A DNA stretch of 7,207 nucleotides from Bacillota bacterium (GCA_021810725.1 JAJZIE010000120.1:1-7207), one strand, 5' to 3'. Positions 1-6,658 are shown, numbered from the stretch's first letter. Notes: generated by a model from the sequence alone, not told the origin. Numbers and translations are program-made.

Positions 1-2439
1 AGAACGACGACCACGGTATCGACCAAGATCAGCCGCGCGGAGTTGCTGAGCGTCGTTGTGGCGGCTTTGGGGGACAGCGACGCCGCGACGGCCCTCTCGA
101 ACGCCCCCTCGCCCTACCGGGACGACACTCTGATCCCCGCCCAGTATCGGGGCGCGGTGGACCAGGCGGCCAAGCTCGACCTGCTGCCGGTCGGCCCGAA
201 CGGCCTGCTCGGCCCGAACGCTCCCGCCACCGCGTTCGACGTCGACACCGTCCTGCAGAGGGCGTTGGCGGTGCAGGGCAAAGCGCCCTGGGCGGCCAGC
301 CCGGGTACCGTGGGCCGCGCCGCTTTCGTCTACGACCTGACGCTGGCCGCAGGGCAGCTGCCGTACATCCTCAAGACCGACCGGACCGTTTCGACCCTCG
401 GCGACGTGCCGGACGGGACGCCTGGAATCTACTACATCGAACAGGCCGAGGATCAGGACTGGGTGCAGGGCATTGTGGCCTATCCGGGCTCGTACCAGTG
501 GGTCGGTGACACTTCCTTTGCCCTCGGCGCGGCCCTGCAGCCCGATCAGCCCATCAGCCTCGCGCAGGCGCTGCAGCTCGCGGACATCGCGACCGAGTCC
601 GCGATGTACCCGGCGGATGCGCTGGGGGATTCGCCCAAGGGCCCGCAGTACGCCCGCATGCTGGCGCAGGGGCTCCAGGGCGAGAAACTGCCCTTCGCAG
701 ATACGGCCGCGATGGCGCCCGACGAGCGCGGCTTCGTCGCGGAGGCGCTGACCCTCGGCCTCCTGCCACCATCGAGCGGAGCGCTGCGGATCGACGCACC
801 CATCACGCCCGAGGCGAGCGCCGCGCTCCTCTCCCGCGTGCAGGCGCAGGTCCTGTCGGCCATCGAGCACCCGCACACGCCCGGCGTCCCCGCCTACATC
901 GGCACCACCACGATCGAGCCGGTCTCGACGAACTGCACCGCCTGTTCCGCGTTCATGGCCCTGCCGTTCGACCGCCAGGGCTATGAGACGAACGCAACGA
1001 TCGACGCCACGGCGAGTCCGGGCGTCTCGGTGAAGGATGTCACGGTTGGGCCGGTCACGAGCGGCAACGTCACCACCTACCCGGCGCTGTCCGGAACGAG
1101 CGTCGAGCTGGCGACCACGGGCTCCGAGCTCGCGACCGTCACCCTGCGTTCGGGCATGGCCGCCGCGAAGGTCCAGGTGCCAGTGGTGCAGCAGCCGCTG
1201 CAGGTCATCGTACGGGCCGTCAGCCCGAACCTCCAGCCTGGCGGCGCGACCGACCTGCGGGCCTATGTCAAGGACGCAACCGGCAAAGTCTACCCGGTCA
1301 CCGTCGACTGGCGTGTCGTTTCTCCCTCGTACACCATAGGCAATCCGCCGCAGTTCCAGTGGGGCAGCCTGCGCGACTGGGGCCCCAGCGCCTCGACGAC
1401 ATTCCTGGCGAGTGGCACCCCCGGCCAGGGACAGGTCGACGCCATCCTGCCCGTCGGCGCGACCGCGACGGCGCCTCCGTCGGGCAGCGCCCGGATCGAC
1501 ATTTCCTCGGACGTCAGGAAGCTCAAGATGTCCGTCGTCGACGCCACGTCGGGCAGCTCCAGCATCGCGCAGGTGGGCGACACCATCGACGTGCGCGTCC
1601 AGGCGTTCGACGCGAACGGCAACCCGGCCACGTCACCCGACGTGTTGAGTCTCTGGAACGGCGGTTTCGAGGCGCTGCAGAACGGCTCGGCCAGCTGGAC
1701 CGAAAGGGCCACCAGCCCGCAAACCATGACCTTCGCCGCCTCGGATCTCAGCCAGCCCGCGGTGAAGGGCGTCCAGCAGCAGATGCAGGTCGTGGTCGAG
1801 TTGCAGCCGGGTCCCGAGACCGGCGTCGCCCTCTTCGACCAGAATGGGCAGCCCGCGGCGCCTCCTCCCGAGGGCAGTGACCCGACTCCGGTCTGGGTGC
1901 GGCCGATCGACGCGAAGGGCATGCCGACAAGCGTCGGTGCCAGCTCGCCCCAGACGGTCGACCTGCTGACGCTGGCCACCGCCTTCTCCGAGACCCCGGG
2001 CGGCAGCCCGATCACCACCGTCTCCCTCCCGCCGGGCTCGACGGGCGTGGAACTCTACCTGACCACCACCGCCACCGTCGGACAACCCGTGGCCCTGCCG
2101 GCGCTCGCCCCGATCAGGATCACGAGTCCCCAAGACGGCCGGACCGTGGCGATCGGCCAAAACTACGCCGTCTTCTATACGGTGGTCGACGCCAACGGCA
2201 ACCCGATCCACGATGCGCCCGTCACGTTCACGATGACGACGCCGACGGGCAGCGACACCGACCAGAACCAGGACCCGATGTTCGAGCTCTCGCCCACGTC
2301 TGCCCTTACGGGCACCGACGGTCAGGTGAGCACCGACCTCGATGGCCCATCGACCACCCCGGACAGCGACTTCTCGGCGCAAGTCTCCGCATCCGTCGAA
2401 GGCTTCGCCAGCAGCCAGCCGCTCACGTTCACCTGGTAA
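1..2439 (+). CDS. SLH-domain surface protein with Ig-like modules (5' partial)
   Basis: The frame is open from the first base, so the true start and any signal peptide lie upstream; the first in-window start candidate (TTG at 43) falls inside a domain and is not the real start. Counting codons from base 1, codons about 8-92 read as an SLH repeat: K-I-S-R-A-E-L-L followed by an ALG helix, then Y-R-G-A-V-D-Q-A-A-K-L and G-P-N-A-P. Weaker SLH-like units occupy about 103-200 and 213-286. SLH domains are known to hold proteins on secondary cell-wall polymers, so this is inferred to be an exported envelope protein. A lone C-x-x-C pair sits at codons 312 and 315. From about 401 to the end the protein is Thr/Ser/Pro-rich and beta-like, with D-x-x-G-x-P turns (near codons 425, 537, 613, 637 and 731) typical of Big/invasin-type Ig-like domains. 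It ends on a beta strand with no LPxTG motif or C-terminal membrane anchor. The ligand and function are unknown. Confidence 0.82.
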   Translation, partial: RTTTTVSTKISRAELLSVVVAALGDSDAATALSNAPSPYRDDTLIPAQYRGAVDQAAKLDLLPVGPNGLLGPNAPATAFDVDTVLQRALAVQGKAPWAASPGTVGRAAFVYDLTLAAGQLPYILKTDRTVSTLGDVPDGTPGIYYIEQAEDQDWVQGIVAYPGSYQWVGDTSFALGAALQPDQPISLAQALQLADIATESAMYPADALGDSPKGPQYARMLAQGLQGEKLPFADTAAMAPDERGFVAEALTLGLLPPSSGALRIDAPITPEASAALLSRVQAQVLSAIEHPHTPGVPAYIGTTTIEPVSTNCTACSAFMALPFDRQGYETNATIDATASPGVSVKDVTVGPVTSGNVTTYPALSGTSVELATTGSELATVTLRSGMAAAKVQVPVVQQPLQVIVRAVSPNLQPGGATDLRAYVKDATGKVYPVTVDWRVVSPSYTIGNPPQFQWGSLRDWGPSASTTFLASGTPGQGQVDAILPVGATATAPPSGSARIDISSDVRKLKMSVVDATSGSSSIAQVGDTIDVRVQAFDANGNPATSPDVLSLWNGGFEALQNGSASWTERATSPQTMTFAASDLSQPAVKGVQQQMQVVVELQPGPETGVALFDQNGQPAAPPPEGSDPTPVWVRPIDAKGMPTSVGASSPQTVDLLTLATAFSETPGGSPITTVSLPPGSTGVELYLTTTATVGQPVALPALAPIRITSPQDGRTVAIGQNYAVFYTVVDANGNPIHDAPVTFTMTTPTGSDTDQNQDPMFELSPTSALTGTDGQVSTDLDGPSTTPDSDFSAQVSASVEGFASSQPLTFTW

Positions 2440-2472
2440 GTCGCCGAAGTCCGGACGCCTCCACGCGCCGTC

Positions 2473-2506
2473 GCGGCCCGCCCCGGCAGCAGCCCGGGCG
2501 GGCCGC
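2473..2506 (+). terminator. GC-rich hairpin after the SLH protein gene
   Basis: An 11-bp perfect inverted repeat (GCGGCCCGCCC at 2473-2483, its complement at 2496-2506) encloses a 12-base loop. It begins 33 bases after the TAA stop of the surface-protein gene. The position and stability suit a transcription terminator or an mRNA 3' end. No T-run follows it, so it is not a textbook intrinsic terminator; it could instead stabilise the 3' end or lie in the leader of the next gene. Confidence 0.5.
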
Positions 2507-2519
2507 CCGTCTGCTCGGC

Positions 2520-2525
2520 TATACT
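2520..2525 (+). promoter_or_regulatory. possible -10 box (TATACT) for the acetyltransferase gene
   Basis: TATACT matches the sigma-70/sigma-A -10 consensus TATAAT at five of six bases. It lies 43 bases upstream of the acetyltransferase ATG, just past the preceding hairpin, which is a sensible place for a promoter. No recognisable -35 hexamer lies 16-18 bases upstream (that stretch is G/C-only hairpin arm), and there is no extended TGn element. The call rests on the -10 match and position alone. Confidence 0.27.
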
Positions 2526-2568
2526 CGGTTCAGGCCGGCCACGAGCCCGACCGACGGAAGGGACGCGC

Positions 2569-3393
2569 ATGCCAGAAGACCGTGTCATCGCCAAAACGCC
2601 GCAGCCCAGAACCCGCAGGAGTCTCGGCCGCGATCTTCGCCACCTCGGACTTCATGCGGGCGACCTCGTGCTCATGCACTCCTCGCTGAGCAGCCTCGGC
2701 TGGGTCGCAGGGGGCGCACCGGCCGTGGTGCTCGCCGTGCTCGATGTCCTGGGCCCGGAAGGCACCGTTGTCGTGCCGACCCAGACCGGCGACAATTCGG
2801 ACCCCAAGGACTGGAGCCGCCCGCCGGTGCCCGAGGACTGGTGGCCCGTGATCCGCGCCGAGATGCCCGCGTATGATCCCGCCACCACGCCCACGCGCGG
2901 CATGGGCCGCATCGTGGAGTGCCTCAGGACATGGCCGGGCGCCCGCCGCAGCGCGCACCCGCAGGTATCCTTCGCCGCCTTGGGCCGCCTCGCGGATGAA
3001 GTGACCCGCAACCACCCCTTCGACGATGGCCTCGGAGAGGCGTCGCCACTTGGCCTCCTCTACCGCCTCGACGCCAAGGTCCTGCTGCTCGGGGTCGGCT
3101 ACGACAGCGCGACCGCGCTTCACCTCGCGGAGTACCGCGTCGAGGGCATGCCTCGCGAGCGGTACGGCGTGGCGGCCTTGGTCGGCGGAGAGCGGCAGTG
3201 GATCACCTACAGCGATGTCGAGCACCTCGATGCGGACGAGATTTTCCCGCGGATCGGCGAAGCGTACGAGGGCGCCCATCCGGTCGTGAAGGGGCAGGTC
3301 GGGTCGGCAGCGGCCCGGCTTCTCCCGATGCGGACCCTGGTCGACTTCGGGACGATCTGGCTCTCGCACGCGGGCCCAAGCGACAACACTTAG
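2569..3393 (+). CDS. AAC(3)/YokD-family aminoglycoside N-acetyltransferase-like protein
   Basis: This 274-residue protein fits the antibiotic N-acetyltransferase family, which transfers acetyl from acetyl-CoA to the 3-amino group of 2-deoxystreptamine aminoglycosides. Family landmarks run in order: H-S-S-L-S-S-L-G-W-V (37-46), G-P-E-G-T-V-V-V-P-T-Q-T (62-73), the W-W and M-P-A-Y-D-P segment (91-104), T-R-G-M-G-R-I (109-115), R-S-A-H-P with S-F-A-A (127-137), G-E-A-S-P-L (156-161), L-L-L-G-V-G-Y (172-178) and L-H-L-A-E (184-188), which carries the conserved His/Glu region. The length is normal and the protein should be cytosolic. The ATG is supported by GGAAGGG at 2556-2562, six bases upstream. 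It appears monocistronic, between two hairpins. Membership is near certain; whether it confers resistance is not, because many chromosomal members have no known drug substrate. Confidence 0.9.
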   Translation: MPEDRVIAKTPQPRTRRSLGRDLRHLGLHAGDLVLMHSSLSSLGWVAGGAPAVVLAVLDVLGPEGTVVVPTQTGDNSDPKDWSRPPVPEDWWPVIRAEMPAYDPATTPTRGMGRIVECLRTWPGARRSAHPQVSFAALGRLADEVTRNHPFDDGLGEASPLGLLYRLDAKVLLLGVGYDSATALHLAEYRVEGMPRERYGVAALVGGERQWITYSDVEHLDADEIFPRIGEAYEGAHPVVKGQVGSAAARLLPMRTLVDFGTIWLSHAGPSDNT

Positions 3394-3413
3394 ATGTGAG
3401 CCACCCTCTGTCG

Positions 3414-3451
3414 CTAAAAGCAGCGCCCGGCGCATGGTCGGCGCTGCTTAG
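3414..3451 (+). terminator. hairpin after the acetyltransferase gene
   Basis: A perfect 10-bp inverted repeat (AAGCAGCGCC at 3418-3427, its complement at 3440-3449) has a 12-base loop and starts 24 bases after the acetyltransferase stop. Two more pairs (3414-3415 with 3450-3451) extend it past a two-A bulge. There is no T-run on the plus-strand 3' side, but the minus strand would read TTTT directly after the stem. It therefore resembles an intrinsic terminator better in the minus direction, where no gene needs one. The most likely role is 3'-end formation for the upstream gene, with reduced certainty. Confidence 0.45.
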
Positions 3452-3517
3452 GTACTCCATCACATCGACCCATGCCTGGTGTTCCGCTCTGAAAGACCCA
3501 GATGGTTTTAGACATCC

Positions 3518-3523
3518 AGGAGG
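3518..3523 (+). promoter_or_regulatory. consensus ribosome binding site of the lipoprotein gene
   Basis: AGGAGG, a full match to the anti-Shine-Dalgarno core, sits six bases before the ATG at 3530. It fixes the start of the lipoprotein gene and indicates efficient initiation. No clear promoter hexamers are visible in the roughly 65 bases between the preceding hairpin and this site. Confidence 0.85.
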
Positions 3524-3529
3524 CAAGGG

Positions 3530-4087
3530 ATGAAACGTGCCGTGGCGCTTGTCCTCACGGGTCTCGCCATCGTGCTCTGCGGCTGCGGGACGCAGGCGGC
3601 CAGCCGAGTGGTCGACCTGCAGAAGAGCAGTTACGGCGCTCTGGTGGACCAGGTGCCGGCGTGCGCCGCGTCGCAGCTGCGGGCGGTAGGAGAACCCCGT
3701 GTCGAAGCAACCGATGTGCGCGTGGACGTCGTCCTGACCAACGCGAGCGCCACAGAATGCGACCTCTACGGCTTGCCGAACGCCATGCAACACGCCGTCC
3801 GACTGGTCCGCACTGACGGTTCCCTCGTCAAGACGAAGGTCCTGGGCGTGGACACCACCGCCGTGCTGGTCGCGGACCCGCTCAAACCTCACGGCCTGAA
3901 TGACGCCCATCTGACCATCAGCTGGAGCAACTGGTGCGAGGCGAATCCCGGTACGCTGCAGGTGCGCATCGCGTTGCCCTACCATCCAGGCGTCCTGACA
4001 GGTTCCTTCAACCGGCTCCGGGGCCGCGATTTCGTTCCCGCCTGCCTGCATCCGCGTGCTGCTTCCACGCTGCAGGTGTTGCAATGA
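3530..4087 (+). CDS. DUF4232-like secreted lipoprotein
   Basis: This is a 185-residue protein with a lipoprotein signal peptide: M-K-R, a hydrophobic stretch (residues 4-16), then the lipobox L-C-G-C, so Cys19 should be lipidated and the protein held on the outer face of the membrane. The mature part looks like the DUF4232 family: P-A-C-A-A-S-Q-L-R (43-51), V-V-L-T-N-A-S-A-T-E-C-D-L-Y-G-L-P (67-83), a W-S-N-W-C segment (132-136) and C172 near the end. The four extracytoplasmic cysteines (45, 77, 136, 172) are the right number for two disulfides, and the T-N-x-S-x-x-x-C-x-L-x-G-x-P pattern is the strongest family clue. Family function is unknown. The gene has its own strong ribosome binding site and ends 75 bases from the convergent peptidase gene. 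The cysteine at the lipobox -2 position is slightly unusual. Confidence 0.82.
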   Translation: MKRAVALVLTGLAIVLCGCGTQAASRVVDLQKSSYGALVDQVPACAASQLRAVGEPRVEATDVRVDVVLTNASATECDLYGLPNAMQHAVRLVRTDGSLVKTKVLGVDTTAVLVADPLKPHGLNDAHLTISWSNWCEANPGTLQVRIALPYHPGVLTGSFNRLRGRDFVPACLHPRAASTLQVLQ

Positions 4088-4162
4088 CGCCGCCGCGCTG
4101 GGTGCCGCCGGTCTGTCGCGTCCTTCACGCTGTCGCAGCTGAATGTTTGCGTCCTGAACGGT

Positions 4163-5245
4163 TCAGCTCCGCTCGCGGTGGTAGCGCCGCATCGCAGAGA
4201 GGAGCGTCTCGCCGTCCAAGGCCTCGACGCGCCTGCCCTCGGGCCGTACGGCGTCCATCGGCTCGCCGGCCAGGAGCGCGTTCAGCACCGCCTCCTCGAT
4301 CGCCTGGCAGACAGCCTCATAGACGGGGTCGAAGAGTTCGTCGTTCAGGCTATCGAACTTCAGGAGATCCCCGGACCGCTGCGGCAGATCCGAAGGATTC
4401 GCGGTCGAGAAGGCGAGGAAGAGATCGCCCGAGCTGTTGCCGCCGGAACTTCCCGTCCGCGCGATGCCGAGCGCGGCCCGCCGCGCGACGCGCCGCAGCT
4501 GATGCGGCAGCATCGGCAGGTCGGTCGCGACGACGCCGATCACGGACCCCCGCTCCGCCTCTTCGCTCCGTGAAGCCAGGATCCGCCCCACCGGCACGCC
4601 GCAGACCGTGAGGAGGTCCGGCCGGCCGAAGTTCGCCTGCACGAACGCTCCCACTGTTCCCTGGACACCGCCGGTGCTGACGACCCGCGACGAGGTGCCC
4701 GAACCGCCCTTGAAGCCGTAGCAGATCATGCCGGTGCCGCCGCCGACGCTGCCCTCCTGGACCTCCTCTCCGGCGGCCTGGTCGATGGCGGCCAGCGCGT
4801 CCTCCTCGCTGACGTGCTGCCCCAGCACGTCGCTCAGCACGCCGTCGTAGGTCTCGGCCACCACGGGCATCGCCCAGAGGTGGTCGGCCGTGAAGGCGTC
4901 CGCGTAGGTGCGTACGAGCCAGCGCACGGCGGCATGGTGCACGATGCCCACCGAGTGCGTGTTGGTGAGGCAGACGGGGCCGACGAAGTAGCCCCCGTCT
5001 TCCACCCAGTGGAGCCCCGTCATCTCGCCGTTGCCGTTGAGGCTGAAACTCCCCGCCCAGGCCGGCCGCAGGGGACCGTGCCGGCCGAAGGGCAGGATCG
5101 CGGTGACGCCCGTGCGTACGGCCGGCGCGGCATCCTCGCGCCGGATCGTGCGATAGCCCACCTGGACCCCCGCGACGTCGGTGATGGCGTTGTACCGTCC
5201 GGTCTCGCCCTGCAGCGGCAGGCCGAGCTCCCGGGCACGCCGCAT
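4163..5245 (-). CDS. DmpA/P1-family (S58) self-processing aminopeptidase
   Basis: This 360-residue protein is a P1/DmpA-family N-terminal-nucleophile hydrolase. Members cleave themselves into alpha and beta chains, and the new N-terminal serine is the nucleophile that releases N-terminal D- or L-residues or beta-peptides. Visible landmarks are N-A-I-T-D-V-A-G-V-Q-V-G-Y (19-31), T-G-V-T-A-I-L-P (45-52), L-T-N-T-H-S-V-G (93-100), G-S-V-G-G-G-T-G-M (165-173), K-G-G-S-G-T-S-S-R (179-187), then R-G-S-V-I-G-V-V-A-T-D-x-P-M-L-P-H-Q-L (232-250) and G-D-L-F-L-A-F-S-T-A-N (273-283). By family analogy the cut falls at Gly233/Ser234. ATG 5245 gives the usual family N-terminus; a TTG at 5251 is better spaced (7 bases) from GGGGGT at 5264-5259 and would add two residues. 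It starts about 20 bases after rdgB, so it is the last gene of the rph operon. No signal peptide is seen. The physiological substrate is unknown. Confidence 0.9.
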   Translation of the reverse strand: MRRARELGLPLQGETGRYNAITDVAGVQVGYRTIRREDAAPAVRTGVTAILPFGRHGPLRPAWAGSFSLNGNGEMTGLHWVEDGGYFVGPVCLTNTHSVGIVHHAAVRWLVRTYADAFTADHLWAMPVVAETYDGVLSDVLGQHVSEEDALAAIDQAAGEEVQEGSVGGGTGMICYGFKGGSGTSSRVVSTGGVQGTVGAFVQANFGRPDLLTVCGVPVGRILASRSEEAERGSVIGVVATDLPMLPHQLRRVARRAALGIARTGSSGGNSSGDLFLAFSTANPSDLPQRSGDLLKFDSLNDELFDPVYEAVCQAIEEAVLNALLAGEPMDAVRPEGRRVEALDGETLLSAMRRYHRERS

Positions 5246-5268
5246 GGCCAACTTGCAGACCCCCGCTT

Positions 5269-5847
5269 CTACAGGCGCTCCGCGATCAGGGCACAGAGCA
5301 TGCGCATGGCCTTGCCGCGATGCGAGTGACTGGACTTCTCCTCGGGGCTCAGCTCCGCCGCGCTGCAACCGAGCTCCGGAACGTAGAACAGAGGATCGTA
5401 GCCGAAGCCGCCCTGGCCGCGCGGGCTCTCCAGGATCTCTCCCTGCCACGTGCCCATGGCGCTCCACTCCCGCTCCCCGTCCCAGAGCACCAGAGCCGCG
5501 CGGTAGCGGGCCTTCCTCGTGGTGGCATGCCGCAGCCGCTCGAGCAGGAGCTCATTGTTGCGCACATCGGTCGCGCCGGGACCGGAGAAGCGGGCGCTGT
5601 AGATGCCAGGCGCGCCGCCGAGCGCGTCCACCTCGATGCCCGAATCGTCGGCGAGCACGGGCATGTCCGTCATGCGGTGGCCGTGCACCGCCTTGAGGCG
5701 CGCGTTGTCGAGGAAGGTCCTGCCGGTCTCTTCCGGCATCTCGACGTCGTCCGGCAGAGCCAGGATGCGGATGCCGTAGGGCTCGGCGATCTCCGCCATC
5801 TCGCGCAGCTTGCCCTGGTTGCGCGTCGCGAGCACGATCTCACGCAC
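5269..5847 (-). CDS. rdgB: XTP/dITP pyrophosphatase (HAM1/RdgB)
   Basis: This 192-residue cytosolic house-cleaning enzyme hydrolyses non-canonical purine nucleotides (dITP, XTP, ITP) to the monophosphate and pyrophosphate, keeping deaminated bases out of DNA and RNA. All family signatures are present: A-T-R-N-Q-G-K (7-13), the F-L-D-N-A-R-L-K-A helix (45-53), L-A-D-D-S-G-I-E-V-D-A-L (65-76) with the catalytic/metal-binding acid pair D68-D69, G-x-P-G-I-Y-S-A-R (78-86), Q-G-G-F-G-Y-D-P-L-F (145-154), and E-E-K followed by S-H-R-G-K-A (169-180). The length is standard. The start is GTG at 5847, so the reading frame overlaps the end of rph by 8 bases; GGGTGA at 5859-5854 is six bases upstream. 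The overlap implies translational coupling to rph, a frequent partner in bacteria. A serine (172) stands where many homologues have Asn after E-E-K, a mild variation. Confidence 0.96.
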   Translation of the reverse strand: MREIVLATRNQGKLREMAEIAEPYGIRILALPDDVEMPEETGRTFLDNARLKAVHGHRMTDMPVLADDSGIEVDALGGAPGIYSARFSGPGATDVRNNELLLERLRHATTRKARYRAALVLWDGEREWSAMGTWQGEILESPRGQGGFGYDPLFYVPELGCSAAELSPEEKSSHSHRGKAMRMLCALIAERL

Positions 5848-6601
5848 GGCGCGTCACCCGCCCGAGACGCTCGCCCAGAGCCTCCGCCTGGGCGTCCAGA
5901 AGTTCTCTCGTGCCCGCCCGGGCCAGGCCCAGGAGGACATCGAACTGCTCCTGCCGCAGGGGCTCGTTCTCAGCGGTCGTTTGCAGCTCGACGAAGCTCC
6001 CTTCCGACGTCATCACGAAGTTCGCGTCGACATCCGCCCGCGCGTCCTCCTGGTAGCAGAGGTCGAGCACGGCCTCGCCACCGACGATGCCGGCGGACAC
6101 GGCGGCGATCTGCCGCAGAAGCGGCCTGCCCACCGTGCGGTCGAGGTCCTGCAACCAGCAGAGCGCGTCGACGAGCGCCACCATCGCGCCGGTGATCGAG
6201 GCGGTGCGCGTGCCGCCGTCTGCCTGCAGCACGTCGCAGTCCACCCAGAGCGTCCTGTCGCCGATCGCCTTGAGGTCCAGCGCCTGGCGCAGCGATCGCC
6301 CGATCAGGCGCTGGATCTCGTGCGAGCGGCCGCTCGGACGCCCGCGCGTCACCTCGCGCGCCGTGCGCTGCGCCGTCGCGCGCGGCAGCATGGCGTACTC
6401 GGCCGTCAGCCAGCCGCCCATGCCGCGCCGCCAGACGGGCACCTTGTCCTCCACCGTCACTGTGCAGACGACCCGCGTCTGGCCCACGGAAATCAGGCAT
6501 GAGCCCTCCGCCTGCGGCAGAAAGCCCCGCTCCATCGTCACCCTGCGCATCTCGCCGCCAGCCCGTCCGTCCGGTCGCAAAAGGTCGTCCGCCCCTCTCA
6601 T
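5840..6601 (-). CDS. rph: ribonuclease PH
   Basis: This 253-residue phosphorolytic 3'-5' exoribonuclease trims tRNA precursors, using phosphate to release nucleoside diphosphates; family members form hexameric rings. Signatures are D-G-R (11-13), A-E-G-S with G-Q-T-R-V (31-44), G-W-L-T-A-E-Y-A-M-L-P-R-A-T (63-76), G-R-x-S-G-R-S-H-E-I-Q-R-L-I-G-R-S-L-R (87-105), D-C-D-V-L-Q-A-D-G-G-T-R-T-A-S-I-T-G-A (121-139) with the phosphate-binding T131/R132, and L-D-L-C-Y-Q-E-D (179-186), whose D180 and D186 match the catalytic-site acids D178/D184 of E. coli RNase PH. The usual G-T-A-E-G near residue 209 reads T-T-A-E-N, an unusual change. ATG 6601 is chosen for its N-terminal fit and for GGAAGAG just upstream; the open frame further upstream runs through the terminator and is not coding. 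It is the first gene of rph-rdgB-peptidase. Confidence 0.96.
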   Translation of the reverse strand: MRGADDLLRPDGRAGGEMRRVTMERGFLPQAEGSCLISVGQTRVVCTVTVEDKVPVWRRGMGGWLTAEYAMLPRATAQRTAREVTRGRPSGRSHEIQRLIGRSLRQALDLKAIGDRTLWVDCDVLQADGGTRTASITGAMVALVDALCWLQDLDRTVGRPLLRQIAAVSAGIVGGEAVLDLCYQEDARADVDANFVMTSEGSFVELQTTAENEPLRQEQFDVLLGLARAGTRELLDAQAEALGERLGRVTRRA

Positions 6602-6605
6602 GTTG

Positions 6606-6612
6606 CTCTTCC
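6606..6612 (-). promoter_or_regulatory. ribosome binding site that sets the rph start
   Basis: Read on the minus strand, GGAAGAG ends four bases before the ATG at 6601 (six bases counted from the GGAAG core). It decides between this ATG and the longer open frame that runs through the terminator. It lies only 8 bases past the terminator T-tract, so ribosome loading and terminator folding are physically adjacent. Confidence 0.7.
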
Positions 6613-6620
6613 AGTCTAGC

Positions 6621-6658
6621 AAAAAGCCCCCCGGCGCCGCAGCGCCGGGGGGCTTTTT
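6621..6658 (-). terminator. strong intrinsic terminator between the permease gene and rph
   Basis: A perfect 17-bp inverted repeat (arms 6621-6637 and 6642-6658) with a four-base loop: five A, then G, six C and GGCGC on one side and the exact complement on the other. On the minus strand a very G+C-rich 12-bp core is followed by TTTTT, the textbook rho-independent structure. It begins 8 bases past the permease stop and so ends that transcript. Because the A- and T-tracts are symmetrical it could also act on plus-strand transcription, although no plus-strand gene lies close upstream. Only 19 bases separate its T-tract from the rph ATG. Confidence 0.93.

Noticed and set aside
1606..2211. Repeated D-A-N-G-N-P coding segments (about 1609-1626 and 2191-2208) considered as a DNA repeat
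   Set aside because: The similarity is short and reflects the shared Ig-like turn motif in the protein; there is no extended nucleotide repeat.
1290..2382. Long minus-strand open frames (1290-2018 and 1633-2382) inside the surface-protein gene
   Set aside because: They are antisense to a gene with recognisable domains, show no family motifs, and are expected by chance in G+C-rich coding DNA.
2530..4084. Long minus-strand open frames (2530-3435 and 3203-4084) opposite the acetyltransferase and lipoprotein genes
   Set aside because: They have no domain features and are fully antisense to two well-supported genes; the second also runs through a hairpin and the gap between the genes.
4137..4168. 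Possible terminator between the convergent lipoprotein and peptidase genes (AGCTGAA at 4137-4143 with its complement at 4162-4168, plus a tight palindrome at 4154-4166)
   Set aside because: The stem is only 7 bp with an 18-base loop and no T-run, the palindrome leaves too small a loop to fold, and both overlap the peptidase stop region. It is too weak to call.
5246..5467. Upstream in-frame extension of the peptidase gene to 5467
   Set aside because: It lies entirely over the end of rdgB, has no family similarity, and the DmpA-type N-terminus starts naturally at the ATG at 5245 (or the TTG at 5251).
4814..6502. Plus-strand open frames (4814-5329, 5320-6195, 5810-6502) opposite the peptidase, rdgB and rph genes
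   Set aside because: Composition is Arg/Ala/His-rich shadow sequence, without motifs, and opposite three confidently identified genes.
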